Shown: piece by piece, positions 1-5,993 of the stretch
Numbering within the stretch: the stretch's first letter is position 1
How the letters are laid out: every line of letters starts with the position of its first letter
Origin: WVWW01 sp041568335
GTDB lineage: Bacteria > Acidobacteriota > Polarisedimenticolia > Polarisedimenticolales > Polarisedimenticolaceae
NCBI GenBank assembly: GCA_041568335.1
Contig: JBFFZZ010000163.1
Coordinates: forward strand, 1 to 6,896
Direction of reading: 5' to 3'
DNA length: 6,896 nucleotides
Made by a program: the position numbers and the translations under genes
The notes under the pieces: model-generated
Database searches by the model: none
What the model was told of the DNA's origin: nothing
Seen by the model: only the letters and a program-made list of their open reading frames with translations

Positions 1-736
1 AGGACCAGGCGTCGGCGAGCCACAGCTCCGGACGGACGTACCCGTCGTCTTCCATGAACGCCAGGTACTCGGCGTTGGTGACCAGGCGGTCGGCCAGCGC
101 GCAGGGCTGCAGGAACACGCGATGGCGCGGGGTCTCGTTGTCGAACACGAACCCCGCATCGGGCCGTGCGCCGATCTCGGCCACGCCCCCGTCGAGCTCG
201 ACGAACGACGGGTGCCGTTTGGAGGAGACCGGGGGGAGCGGCCCATCCGCATAGACCGGGTACAACGGGTTGTGGCCGAAATTGTATTTCAGATCGGTCA
301 GCAACAGCTCCTGGTGTTGTTGTTCGTGGTTCAGTCCGAGGATCGTGCGGCTCTCCACATCGGCTCCGGGGTCCTCGAGAAGCGCTTCCATGGCGCGGTC
401 GACGTGAGCCCGGTAGTCGCGAACCTCGGCGACGGTCGGACGGGAGAGGTTCCCGCGCTGCGGTCGGGGGAACTGCCTGCCGACGCCGTTGTAGTAAGAA
501 TTAAAAAGATACTCGAAGTCGTCGTTGAAAGGGCGGTAGGAGTCGACGGAGGGCTTGAGCAGGAACGTCTCGAAAAACCAGGTCGTATGGGCCAGATGCC
601 ACTTCGGTGGGCTGGCGTCCGGCATCGGCTGCACACCGTAATCCTCGATCGCCAGCGGTTCGCACAGCCGCAGGGACCGGTTTCGCACGCTACGGTAACG
701 CCGGACGAGTGTGCTGGCCTCGGTCCCGACCGTCAC
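1..736 (-). CDS. egtB: EgtB-type ergothioneine sulfoxide synthase, 5' part (3' end outside window)
   Basis: Family role: non-heme iron enzyme that joins a sulfur donor (gamma-glutamylcysteine or cysteine) to trimethylhistidine with O2, making the sulfoxide intermediate of ergothioneine. Seen here: 245 codons in an unbroken frame on the minus strand, against roughly 420-450 residues for the full family. The N-terminal DinB-like domain has 'WHLAHTTWFFE' (residues 46-56) and 'NHEQQHQELL' (136-145). His50, His137 and His141 fit the three iron ligands, with the expected HX3H spacing. The formylglycine-generating-enzyme-like domain begins before the left edge, with 'LVTNAEYLAFMEDDGY' followed by 'RPELWLADAW'. 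The start is a GTG at 736, chosen because GGAAGGGG lies 5 nt upstream and no ATG precedes the conserved region; an in-frame TAA lies further upstream. The C-terminal active site is missing, so the sulfur-donor type (EgtB I or II) cannot be judged. It is divergent from the plus-strand operon. Confidence 0.93.
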   Translation of the reverse strand, partial: MTVGTEASTLVRRYRSVRNRSLRLCEPLAIEDYGVQPMPDASPPKWHLAHTTWFFETFLLKPSVDSYRPFNDDFEYLFNSYYNGVGRQFPRPQRGNLSRPTVAEVRDYRAHVDRAMEALLEDPGADVESRTILGLNHEQQHQELLLTDLKYNFGHNPLYPVYADGPLPPVSSKRHPSFVELDGGVAEIGARPDAGFVFDNETPRHRVFLQPCALADRLVTNAEYLAFMEDDGYVRPELWLADAWS

Positions 737-741
737 TGGAA

Positions 742-749
742 CCCCTTCC
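742..749 (-). promoter_or_regulatory. Ribosome binding site of egtB
   Basis: GGAAGGGG on the minus strand, ending 5 nt before the GTG at 736. It is the main reason for choosing this GTG as the start, since there is no ATG candidate between the upstream in-frame stop and the conserved EgtB N-terminus. Confidence 0.6.
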
Positions 750-774
750 GTTTCGATTCGACCCGTGACGGCGC

Positions 775-802
775 AGCCTATCACGTCTACGAAACGGGGC
801 AA
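775..802 (-). promoter_or_regulatory. Weak candidate promoter for egtB
   Basis: On the minus strand, TTGCCC (802-797) is followed after 16 nt by TAGGCT (780-775). These match the sigma-70 consensus at 4 of 6 and 3 of 6 positions and would give a leader of about 30 nt before the GTG. The match is poor and would be expected by chance fairly often. It is listed only because of its position in the divergent gap. Confidence 0.15.
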
Positions 803-838
803 AACCACGGCTCGTGTTCGGTATTACGACACACCCAA

Positions 839-850
839 TCACGTTCGTGA
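839..850. repeat. Short inverted repeat, possible operator
   Basis: TCACG-TT-CGTGA, two 5-bp arms around a 2-nt centre. The same pentamer recurs in inverted orientation at 764-768 and 781-785 with a 12-nt gap. Compact dyads in a divergent gap are typical of regulator-binding sites, but the arms are short and no regulator gene is present in the window. Confidence 0.25.
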
Positions 851-873
851 CACCAGCGACTACCAAACGGGAA

Positions 874-903
874 GGCCCGCTTGCACCGACGCCTGAGCGG
901 GCC
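874..903 (+). repeat. GC-rich hairpin in the leader of the DUF1800 operon
   Basis: GGCCCGCT (874-881) and AGCGGGCC (896-903) are perfect 8-nt complements around a 14-nt loop; two further G-U pairs could extend the stem inward. No T-run follows on either strand, so it does not look like a standard intrinsic terminator. The right arm ends 2 nt before the ATG at 906 and would bury the only purine-rich stretch in front of that codon, which argues for the later start at 957. It could be a leader structure or chance pairing in GC-rich DNA. Confidence 0.35.
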
Positions 904-945
904 CCATGTTTCGCGTCATGCGCCGGTGGCACATCGTTTGCGTTG

Positions 946-950
946 TAGGG
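946..950 (+). promoter_or_regulatory. Probable ribosome binding site of the DUF1800 gene
   Basis: TAGGG lies 6 nt before the ATG at 957. It is a weak Shine-Dalgarno match, but better placed than anything in front of the alternative ATGs at 906, 981 and 990. It supports the 957 start. Confidence 0.35.
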
Positions 951-956
951 TCGTTC

Positions 957-2582
957 ATGCCGGGATTTTTGACCAGACACATGTGTCGGATGGCTGTCGC
1001 GTTTGCGGTCATCGCTGCGTCCTGCGGGACCCTGCTCGCACAATCGCAGGAACCCCTGACCCCACGCCGGGCATCGAGGTTCCTCGCACAGGCCACGCTG
1101 GGCGCCGACTGGGAAGAGATCCAACGCGCGACGCAGCTCGGGCTCGAAGGCTGGCTGGACGATCAGTTCCAGCAGCCGATCGGCTATCACGAGCCGCCGT
1201 TGCAGGCGATCGAAAACCGCGGTGTCGTCCTCGATTCGGCCATCCGCCGGGCGGTCTGGTGGGAGCAGGTGATGGAATCCCCCGACCTGCTGCGGCAGCG
1301 TGTCGCCCTGGCCCTCAGCGAGATCTACGTCATCTCGGACAACGTCACGGCCGTCGACGACAACGTCCTCGGGACGGCGAACTACTACGACATGTTGCTG
1401 AGCCACTCGTTCGGCAACTTCCGCGACCTGCTGCGCGATGTCTCCCTGCATCCGATCATGGGGGCCTATCTCAGCCACCTGCGCAACGAGCGCTCGGATC
1501 CGTCGCGTGGCCGCTTCCCCGACGAAAACTACGCACGCGAGGTCATGCAGTTGTTCTCGATCGGCCTGTTCGAGCTCAACATCGACGGGACCCTGCAGCG
1601 CGACGGCAACGGCAACGCGATCCCGACGTACGACAACGACGACATCACGGAGTTCGCCAAGATCTTCACCGGGCTGTCGTTCGACAGCGCGTTCCCGGAT
1701 TTTCGTAACGGCCTGCCCGTCTGGGACCGGCCGATGGAGATGTACCCGCCCTACCACGAGCCGGGTCCCAAGTTCTTGCTTCGCGGGAACTTCGTACCGG
1801 CGAGCCAGACCGGTCTGGAAGACGTCGAGTCGGCGATCGACAACCTGTTTCAGCATCCCAACGTCGGGCCGTTCCTCGCCCGCCGGCTGATCCAGCGGAT
1901 GGTCACGTCGAACCCGTCGCCGGCCTACATCCGCCGCGTCGCCGAAGCGTTCAACAACAACGGCAATAACGTGCGGGGCGACATGAAGGCGGTCGTCCGC
2001 GCGGTGCTGCTCGACCCCGAGGCGCGCACCTGGCCGACCGCGGCGGTCTCCTTCGAAGGTCGGCTGCGCGAGTCGTTCCTGCGTCGCGTTCATCTCGCGC
2101 GCGCGTTCAACGCGGCCAACCTGACCAACGACTTCCCGATCGACGACCGCAGCGCACCGGTCAACTTCGGCCAGCGGCCGATGAGCTCGCCGACCGTATT
2201 CAACTTCTTCCTGCCCGACCATCAGCCGCAGGGTGACATCGGCGACCGCGGGCTTTACGCGCCCGAGTTCCAGATCATCACCGCGGTGACCGCGATCGCC
2301 AGTGCCGACGACCTGGAGTCGCAGATCACCAGCGGGATGAACCGGGCGCCCCTCAACCCGCTCGCCGTGGTGCGGCTCGATCTCAGCGACGAGATCGCGC
2401 TGGCGCCGAACGTCACCGCGTTGATCGATCGACTCGACCTGTTGATGACCTACGGGAACATGAGCGGGCAGATGCGCCAGATCCTCGTCGAGAACCTGTC
2501 GCGACTGTCGGATCCCGGCGAGCGCGCGCAGATGGCGCTGTACCTGATCTCGATCTCGCCGGAATACGCGGTGATCCAGTAA
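957..2582 (+). CDS. DUF1800 family exported protein
   Basis: Family of large, mostly helical secreted proteins with no settled biochemical role, usually encoded beside a DUF1501 gene. Numbered from 957 (541 residues), the N-terminus gives a Sec-type signal: basic residues at 7-11, a hydrophobic run at about 12-28 and cleavage near 'LLAQ'. Family landmarks follow in order: 'RFLAQATLGADWEEI' (41-55), 'LRQRVALALSEIYVIS' (112-127), 'YYDMLLSHSFGNFRDLL' (143-159), 'FPDENYAREVMQLFSIGLFE' (187-206), 'ITEFAKIFTGLSF' (230-242), 'FLARRLIQRMVTSNPSPAYI' (306-325) and 'FGQRPMSSPTVFNFFLPDHQ' (404-423). The chain ends with the family-like 'SPEYAVIQ'. The length is normal and there is no frameshift. Start choice: ATGs at 906, 957, 981 and 990 are in frame; 957 has a weak RBS and a clean signal peptide, while 906 would add a second hydrophobic stretch. 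First gene of the operon; the next begins 14 bp later. Confidence 0.92.
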   Translation: MPGFLTRHMCRMAVAFAVIAASCGTLLAQSQEPLTPRRASRFLAQATLGADWEEIQRATQLGLEGWLDDQFQQPIGYHEPPLQAIENRGVVLDSAIRRAVWWEQVMESPDLLRQRVALALSEIYVISDNVTAVDDNVLGTANYYDMLLSHSFGNFRDLLRDVSLHPIMGAYLSHLRNERSDPSRGRFPDENYAREVMQLFSIGLFELNIDGTLQRDGNGNAIPTYDNDDITEFAKIFTGLSFDSAFPDFRNGLPVWDRPMEMYPPYHEPGPKFLLRGNFVPASQTGLEDVESAIDNLFQHPNVGPFLARRLIQRMVTSNPSPAYIRRVAEAFNNNGNNVRGDMKAVVRAVLLDPEARTWPTAAVSFEGRLRESFLRRVHLARAFNAANLTNDFPIDDRSAPVNFGQRPMSSPTVFNFFLPDHQPQGDIGDRGLYAPEFQIITAVTAIASADDLESQITSGMNRAPLNPLAVVRLDLSDEIALAPNVTALIDRLDLLMTYGNMSGQMRQILVENLSRLSDPGERAQMALYLISISPEYAVIQ

Positions 2583-2596
2583 CCCCGGAGACCTCG

Positions 2597-4105
2597 ATGA
2601 AAGACGACCGCAAGAAGAAGGACGCACCCGAGGGAGTGAGCCGGCGGAATTTCCTGGGGACCGCAAGCTGCGCCGCCGTGGGGAGCACGGCCCTGTTCTC
2701 CACCGTGCTCGATCTGGGCATGTTCAACGCGCTCGCCTCCACGACCACGGGCGATTACAAGGCGCTGGTCTGTCTGTTCTTCGGCGGCGGGATCGACTCG
2801 TTCAACCTGCTTGTCCCCAGCGGCCCGGCGGAATACGCCGAGTACGCCCAGGTGCGCCAGGACCTGGCGCTGCCGCAGATCGATCTGTTGCCGATCGCCC
2901 CCGCGACGCCTCAGGGGCGACAGTTCGGACTGCATCCGAACGTGCCGGAGCTGCAAACCCTGTTCGCCAACGGCCAACTGGCCTTCCTGAACAACGTCGG
3001 CACGCTCGTCGAGCCGATGACGTTGCAGCAGTACCGCGACGGGACCGCACGACGCCCGCTTGGGCTGTTCTCGCATTCGGATCAGCAGATGCACTGGCAG
3101 ACCTCGATCCCCGACCGCCGCAACGCGTCCGGTTGGGCCGGCCGGATGGCCGACGTGCTGGGCTCCGTCAACAACAACCAGAACATCTCGATGAACATCT
3201 CGCTGTCCGGACAGAACACCTTCCAGTCGGGCAACATCACCGCGCACTACACGATCACCGAGAACGGCAGCCGCGGGCTGCGCGGGTACGGCGGGCCGTC
3301 GCTGACCGACCAGGTCCGAACGGATTCGATCGACAACCTGCTGGCCATGAACTACCAGCACGTCTTCGAGCAGGCCTTTGCCGACCGTATGCGCGGGGCG
3401 ATCGATGCGCACCTCGAGTTCAGCGCGGCGATCGCGGCGCTACCGCCGCTACAAACCGTGTTCTCGCAGACGCAGCTTTCCCAGGACTTCCGCATGGTTG
3501 CGCAGACGATTCAGGCGCGGCAGTCGCTGGGGATGTGCCGCCAGACGTTCTTCATCTCGATGGGCGGCTGGGATCACCACGACGAGGTCCTGGTCAACCA
3601 GGAAAACATGCTTCCGATCGTCAGCGCGGCACTCTCCGAGTTCAACGCCGCGATGGTCGAGCTCGGCGTGGAGAACGACGTCACGACGTTCACCGCATCG
3701 GACTTCGGCCGCACGCTGACCTCCAACGGCCGCGGGTCGGACCACGCCTGGGGCGGTAACCACATCATCATGGGTGGTGCGGTCCGGGGTGGAGACTTCT
3801 ACGGGCAGTACCCGAACCTCTACCTGGGCAACTCGCTGGACACCGGTCGCGGCCGCTTGATCCCGACGACGTCGACCGACCTGTATTTCGCCGAGCTGGC
3901 GCTGTGGTACGGCGTCGCACCGCAGGATCTCGAGATCGTGCTGCCCAACATCCGCCGCTTCTACGACCCGGCATCACCGACGCCGCCGCTCGGGATCGTC
4001 AGCCCCGCAACACAGTCGTTCGGACCGATGTATCCACGAGGCGGCAACATCACCGGTTCCTCCCGGCCCGACCGTGCCGGGCCGCGCGGCCGCAAGAGAC
4101 GCTAG
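2597..4105 (+). CDS. DUF1501 family Tat-exported protein
   Basis: DUF1501 proteins are distant members of the alkaline phosphatase/sulfatase fold class, exported folded by the Tat system; their substrate is not established. Seen here: 502 residues with twin-arginine motif 'SRRNFLG' (15-21) and a hydrophobic segment to about residue 47. The family N-terminal motif is 'LVCLFFGGGIDSFNLLVPSG' (57-76), then 'FISMGGWDHHDE' (319-330) and 'TASDFGRTLTSNGRGSDHAW' (366-385), continuing into a Gly-rich 'GGNHIIMGGAVRGGDFYGQYP' stretch. Asp67, Asp326, His327/His328, Asp369, Asp382 and His383 are candidate metal-site residues by analogy with the superfamily (inference). GGAG lies shortly before the ATG. The last ~40 residues are Pro/Ser/Gly-rich and end in basic 'RGRKRR', beyond where the family domain seems to stop. 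Pairing with the upstream DUF1800 gene strongly supports the call. Confidence 0.94.
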   Translation: MKDDRKKKDAPEGVSRRNFLGTASCAAVGSTALFSTVLDLGMFNALASTTTGDYKALVCLFFGGGIDSFNLLVPSGPAEYAEYAQVRQDLALPQIDLLPIAPATPQGRQFGLHPNVPELQTLFANGQLAFLNNVGTLVEPMTLQQYRDGTARRPLGLFSHSDQQMHWQTSIPDRRNASGWAGRMADVLGSVNNNQNISMNISLSGQNTFQSGNITAHYTITENGSRGLRGYGGPSLTDQVRTDSIDNLLAMNYQHVFEQAFADRMRGAIDAHLEFSAAIAALPPLQTVFSQTQLSQDFRMVAQTIQARQSLGMCRQTFFISMGGWDHHDEVLVNQENMLPIVSAALSEFNAAMVELGVENDVTTFTASDFGRTLTSNGRGSDHAWGGNHIIMGGAVRGGDFYGQYPNLYLGNSLDTGRGRLIPTTSTDLYFAELALWYGVAPQDLEIVLPNIRRFYDPASPTPPLGIVSPATQSFGPMYPRGGNITGSSRPDRAGPRGRKRR

Positions 4106-4122
4106 CGCGAAACCGTTCTTTC

Positions 4123-4127
4123 AGGAG
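4123..4127 (+). promoter_or_regulatory. Ribosome binding site setting the start of the barrel protein
   Basis: AGGAG lies 6 nt before the GTG at 4134. It decides between this GTG and the in-frame ATG at 4074, which lies inside the DUF1501 gene and has no comparable site. The GTG start also puts a textbook signal peptide exactly at the N-terminus. Confidence 0.75.
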
Positions 4128-4133
4128 TCAGAC

Positions 4134-5558
4134 GTGAAACGAACCACTTTGGGGATTGGGGTCGTCTTGATTGCGGCGTTATGCGGGGCCCGGCCGCTAC
4201 AAGCCGTGACTCGAGAGATCGTCGAATTGCAACGCGCGCCTCTCACACCGCGGATGTCGGTGATCCACCAGCTCTCGGGCGGGATGCTGTGGGATCCGTA
4301 CGACGAGCTGCTCGGCCGGCCCTACAACCTTCATTTCGTCAACCTGGAGCGCAACCCCAACCTGAGCCCGTGGCCGGGCCAGCAGGGTGAGCAGGCGCGT
4401 TACGTCGACTTCCTGATCGGCAACAACGGCAATACGAACGTGCGCAACGGCTCGGACACCCTGCAGGGCACCTACATCGGACAGGGCGGCGACAAGTTCG
4501 TGTGGGGGGTCTCCGGCGCCTACATCGGTGACGACATCCAGAACAACGACCTGGCCGCGGGCGCCAACTTCGCCGACAGCGAGTCGCTGCTCGGCTTCGA
4601 CGGGCGTTTCGCGATGGGCTATCGCGTCTCGAACCGCATGGTCCTGGGCGGCGGTGTCAGCGCCTTCAAGGGGCTCGATACGTTCGACGATTCGAGCTTC
4701 ACGCAGGGTCTGGGTGGCTCGTTCAGCCTGCAAGAGCTCAACGAGACCGGATACGAGGCGGACTTCGGCTTCCGTCTGTTCAGCGGTGAGAACAAGAGTT
4801 GGGACGGATCCGTCGCGGTGGGGACGGGCACGACCGAGCTCGACGATTACAGCGACCAGCTCGACGCCGCGGGCGTGGTGCTGTCGCGGTTCGTCATCAA
4901 TCAGTACGACATCGACGACATCTATGTTCAGGTCTCGGGAGGCCACAACCGGCAGTTCCTCGAGAGCGAGGGAGAGATGCAGTTCCGCGCCGGTTTCCGC
5001 ACGTCGCGGCACGAGCTGTCCAACTCGAACCTGTCGTACACGGACACGCTCGGGGTGGTCACTCCGAACCTCACGCTGTTGAGCCAGTCGCCGGTCACCG
5101 ACAACGAGGTGTTCGTCTCGGCCGAGATCCTGTTCGTCCGCGGCTGGACGCAGATCTTCGGGGGCGCGCGCTTCGCGATGTCGCAGCTCGACGGCTCGAC
5201 GCAGGTCGATTCGGTCGGGGTGATCGTCAACGAGTCGATCGACGACAGCGAGCTCGGGCTGGCGCTCGTGATGGGGTTGCGGCAACCGTTGTGGAACGAA
5301 CGATTCAGCCTGGTCGCCCGCGCCCAGGCCGATCTCTCCGATTCGAGCCGTATGACCACGTTCGACGCGGCGTCGAGCGGCACCGACATCACGCAAACGA
5401 CCACGCAGTACGCCATCGGCATCGAGACCGTGCTCAACAACATGGCCCTCGACGTGGCGTGGCTGTTCGGGACCGATTCCGGCCTGGGCGGGACGACCGC
5501 GAGCCGGCAGACGATCGATCTGGACCGGCTCGTGATCTCGGCGACCTTCGGCTGGTAA
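4134..5558 (+). CDS. Predicted outer-membrane beta-barrel protein, family not recognised
   Basis: 474 residues from the GTG at 4134. The N-terminus 'MKRTTLGIGVVLIAALCGAR' plus 'PLQA' is a clear Sec signal peptide, with cleavage likely after Ala24. The mature protein is rich in alternating polar/hydrophobic stretches separated by Asp/Asn/Gly/Ser turns, for example 'KFVWGVSGAYIGDD' (121-134), 'RMVLGGGVSAFKGL' (168-181), 'DIYVQVSGGHNRQF' (262-275), 'EMQFRAGFRTSRHEL' (281-295) and 'WTQIFGGARFAMSQL' (338-352). It ends 'VISATFGW', an aromatic-terminated strand typical of barrels inserted by the BAM machinery. I see no N-terminal plug domain, so it does not look like a TonB-dependent receptor. Residues 37-110 may be a periplasmic or surface part containing an Asn/Gly-rich stretch (97-106). 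A porin-like channel or structural barrel is likeliest. It lies 28 bp after DUF1501 and 6 bp before the lipoprotein gene. Confidence 0.75.
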   Translation: MKRTTLGIGVVLIAALCGARPLQAVTREIVELQRAPLTPRMSVIHQLSGGMLWDPYDELLGRPYNLHFVNLERNPNLSPWPGQQGEQARYVDFLIGNNGNTNVRNGSDTLQGTYIGQGGDKFVWGVSGAYIGDDIQNNDLAAGANFADSESLLGFDGRFAMGYRVSNRMVLGGGVSAFKGLDTFDDSSFTQGLGGSFSLQELNETGYEADFGFRLFSGENKSWDGSVAVGTGTTELDDYSDQLDAAGVVLSRFVINQYDIDDIYVQVSGGHNRQFLESEGEMQFRAGFRTSRHELSNSNLSYTDTLGVVTPNLTLLSQSPVTDNEVFVSAEILFVRGWTQIFGGARFAMSQLDGSTQVDSVGVIVNESIDDSELGLALVMGLRQPLWNERFSLVARAQADLSDSSRMTTFDAASSGTDITQTTTQYAIGIETVLNNMALDVAWLFGTDSGLGGTTASRQTIDLDRLVISATFGW

Positions 5559-5564
5559 CCCGTC

Positions 5565-5993
5565 GTGGAACGTACGAAAGCCAAGCTACTCTGCCTGTTG
5601 CCGGCAACGGCCGTCGCCGTCGCGCTGGCCGGTTGCGTCGACACCCGCGGCACACAGTCCGTCGTGCAGACCGGACCGACCACGCTGCAGGCCGTGCAGG
5701 TGAGCGTCTTCACCCCGCGTTGCGCGGTCAGCGGCTGCCACGTCGACGGAGCGCCGTTCGGGCTGGACATGCGCAACGGGGCAACGGCCGGGAACACCAT
5801 CATGGTCCAGAGCTCCGAGATCCCTTCGCTGAACCGGGTGACACCCTTCGACGCGACGAACTCCTACCTCTATATGAAGGTGTCCGGCGATCCGCGGATC
5901 GTCGGTGACCCGATGCCGGCGTTCGCGCCACCGTTGCCGCCGCAGGAAGTCCAGCTCATCGCGGACTGGATCAACGCGGGAGCGCTCGAATGA
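5565..5993 (+). CDS. Lipoprotein with cytochrome c-like domain (CX4CH motif)
   Basis: 142 residues from a GTG start. A hydrophobic signal ends in the lipobox 'LAGC' (21-24), so Cys24 should be lipidated and the protein membrane-anchored. The rest resembles the small cytochrome c-like domains found near DUF1800/DUF1501 genes: 'VFTPRCAVSGCHVDG' (48-62), 'PSLNRVTPFDATNSYLYMKV' (87-106), 'GDPMPAF' (114-120) and 'LIADWINAGA' (131-140). Cys53, Cys58 and His59 form CX4CH instead of the usual CXXCH, and Met117 is a candidate distal heme ligand. CX4CH sites do bind heme in Desulfovibrio cytochrome c3, so covalent heme is possible, but a disulfide in a heme-free relative is the alternative. No good Shine-Dalgarno site is visible; with only 6 bp after the barrel gene, translation is probably coupled. 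Its stop overlaps the start of the TonB-like gene. Confidence 0.8.
   Translation: MERTKAKLLCLLPATAVAVALAGCVDTRGTQSVVQTGPTTLQAVQVSVFTPRCAVSGCHVDGAPFGLDMRNGATAGNTIMVQSSEIPSLNRVTPFDATNSYLYMKVSGDPRIVGDPMPAFAPPLPPQEVQLIADWINAGALE
5721..5741 (+). other. CX4CH putative heme c attachment motif
   Basis: Codons for C-A-V-S-G-C-H (residues 53-59 of the lipoprotein), two residues longer between the cysteines than canonical CXXCH. The following Met-Pro at residues 117-118 is positioned like the axial-ligand loop of small cytochrome c domains. Heme attachment is inferred, not shown. Confidence 0.5.
5978..5982 (+). promoter_or_regulatory. Ribosome binding site of the TonB-like gene
   Basis: GGGAG, 7 nt before the ATG at 5990 and inside the end of the lipoprotein gene. 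Together with the ATGA stop/start overlap it supports this start and suggests coupled translation of the two genes. Confidence 0.6.

Larger units (their letters stand above)
737..956. other. Divergent intergenic region between egtB and the DUF1800 operon
   Basis: About 220 bp that should hold the promoters for both directions. No convincing -35/-10 pair is visible for the plus-strand operon; TATTAC at 822-827 resembles a -10 box but has no matching -35 box. The region carries four copies of the pentamer CGTGA/TCACG (764-768, 781-785, 839-843, 846-850) arranged as inverted pairs, and a GC-rich hairpin at 874-903. If the operon protein actually starts at the upstream ATG at 906, the region shrinks to 737-905. 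No small gene or RNA was recognised in it. Confidence 0.5.

Noticed and set aside
122..850. 242-codon plus-strand open frame over egtB
   Set aside because: The minus strand encodes EgtB with its iron-binding HX3H motif through the same bases; the plus-strand product has no family features.
874..903. Intrinsic terminator between egtB and the operon
   Set aside because: The hairpin has no following T-run on either strand, and it lies between two divergent gene starts where no terminator is needed.
906..956. ATG 906 as start of the DUF1800 protein
   Set aside because: Possible, but it adds a second hydrophobic stretch before the signal peptide and its upstream region is locked in a hairpin arm. 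ATG 957 fits better, though not conclusively.
690..2666. 658-codon open frame on the minus strand opposite the DUF1800 gene
   Set aside because: It is an antisense frame kept open by the GC-rich third-position pattern of the plus-strand gene. Its translation is Arg/Val/Asp-rich with no recognisable domain, and it overlaps a protein with clear family motifs.
4074..4133. Upstream ATG extension of the barrel protein
   Set aside because: It would overlap the DUF1501 gene and put about 20 Arg/Ala-rich residues in front of an otherwise perfect signal peptide. The GTG at 4134 has AGGAG at the right distance.
4197..5396. 399-codon minus-strand open frame opposite the barrel gene
   Set aside because: It is another GC-driven antisense frame. 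The plus-strand frame has a signal peptide, RBS, operon spacing and a barrel-type C-terminus.
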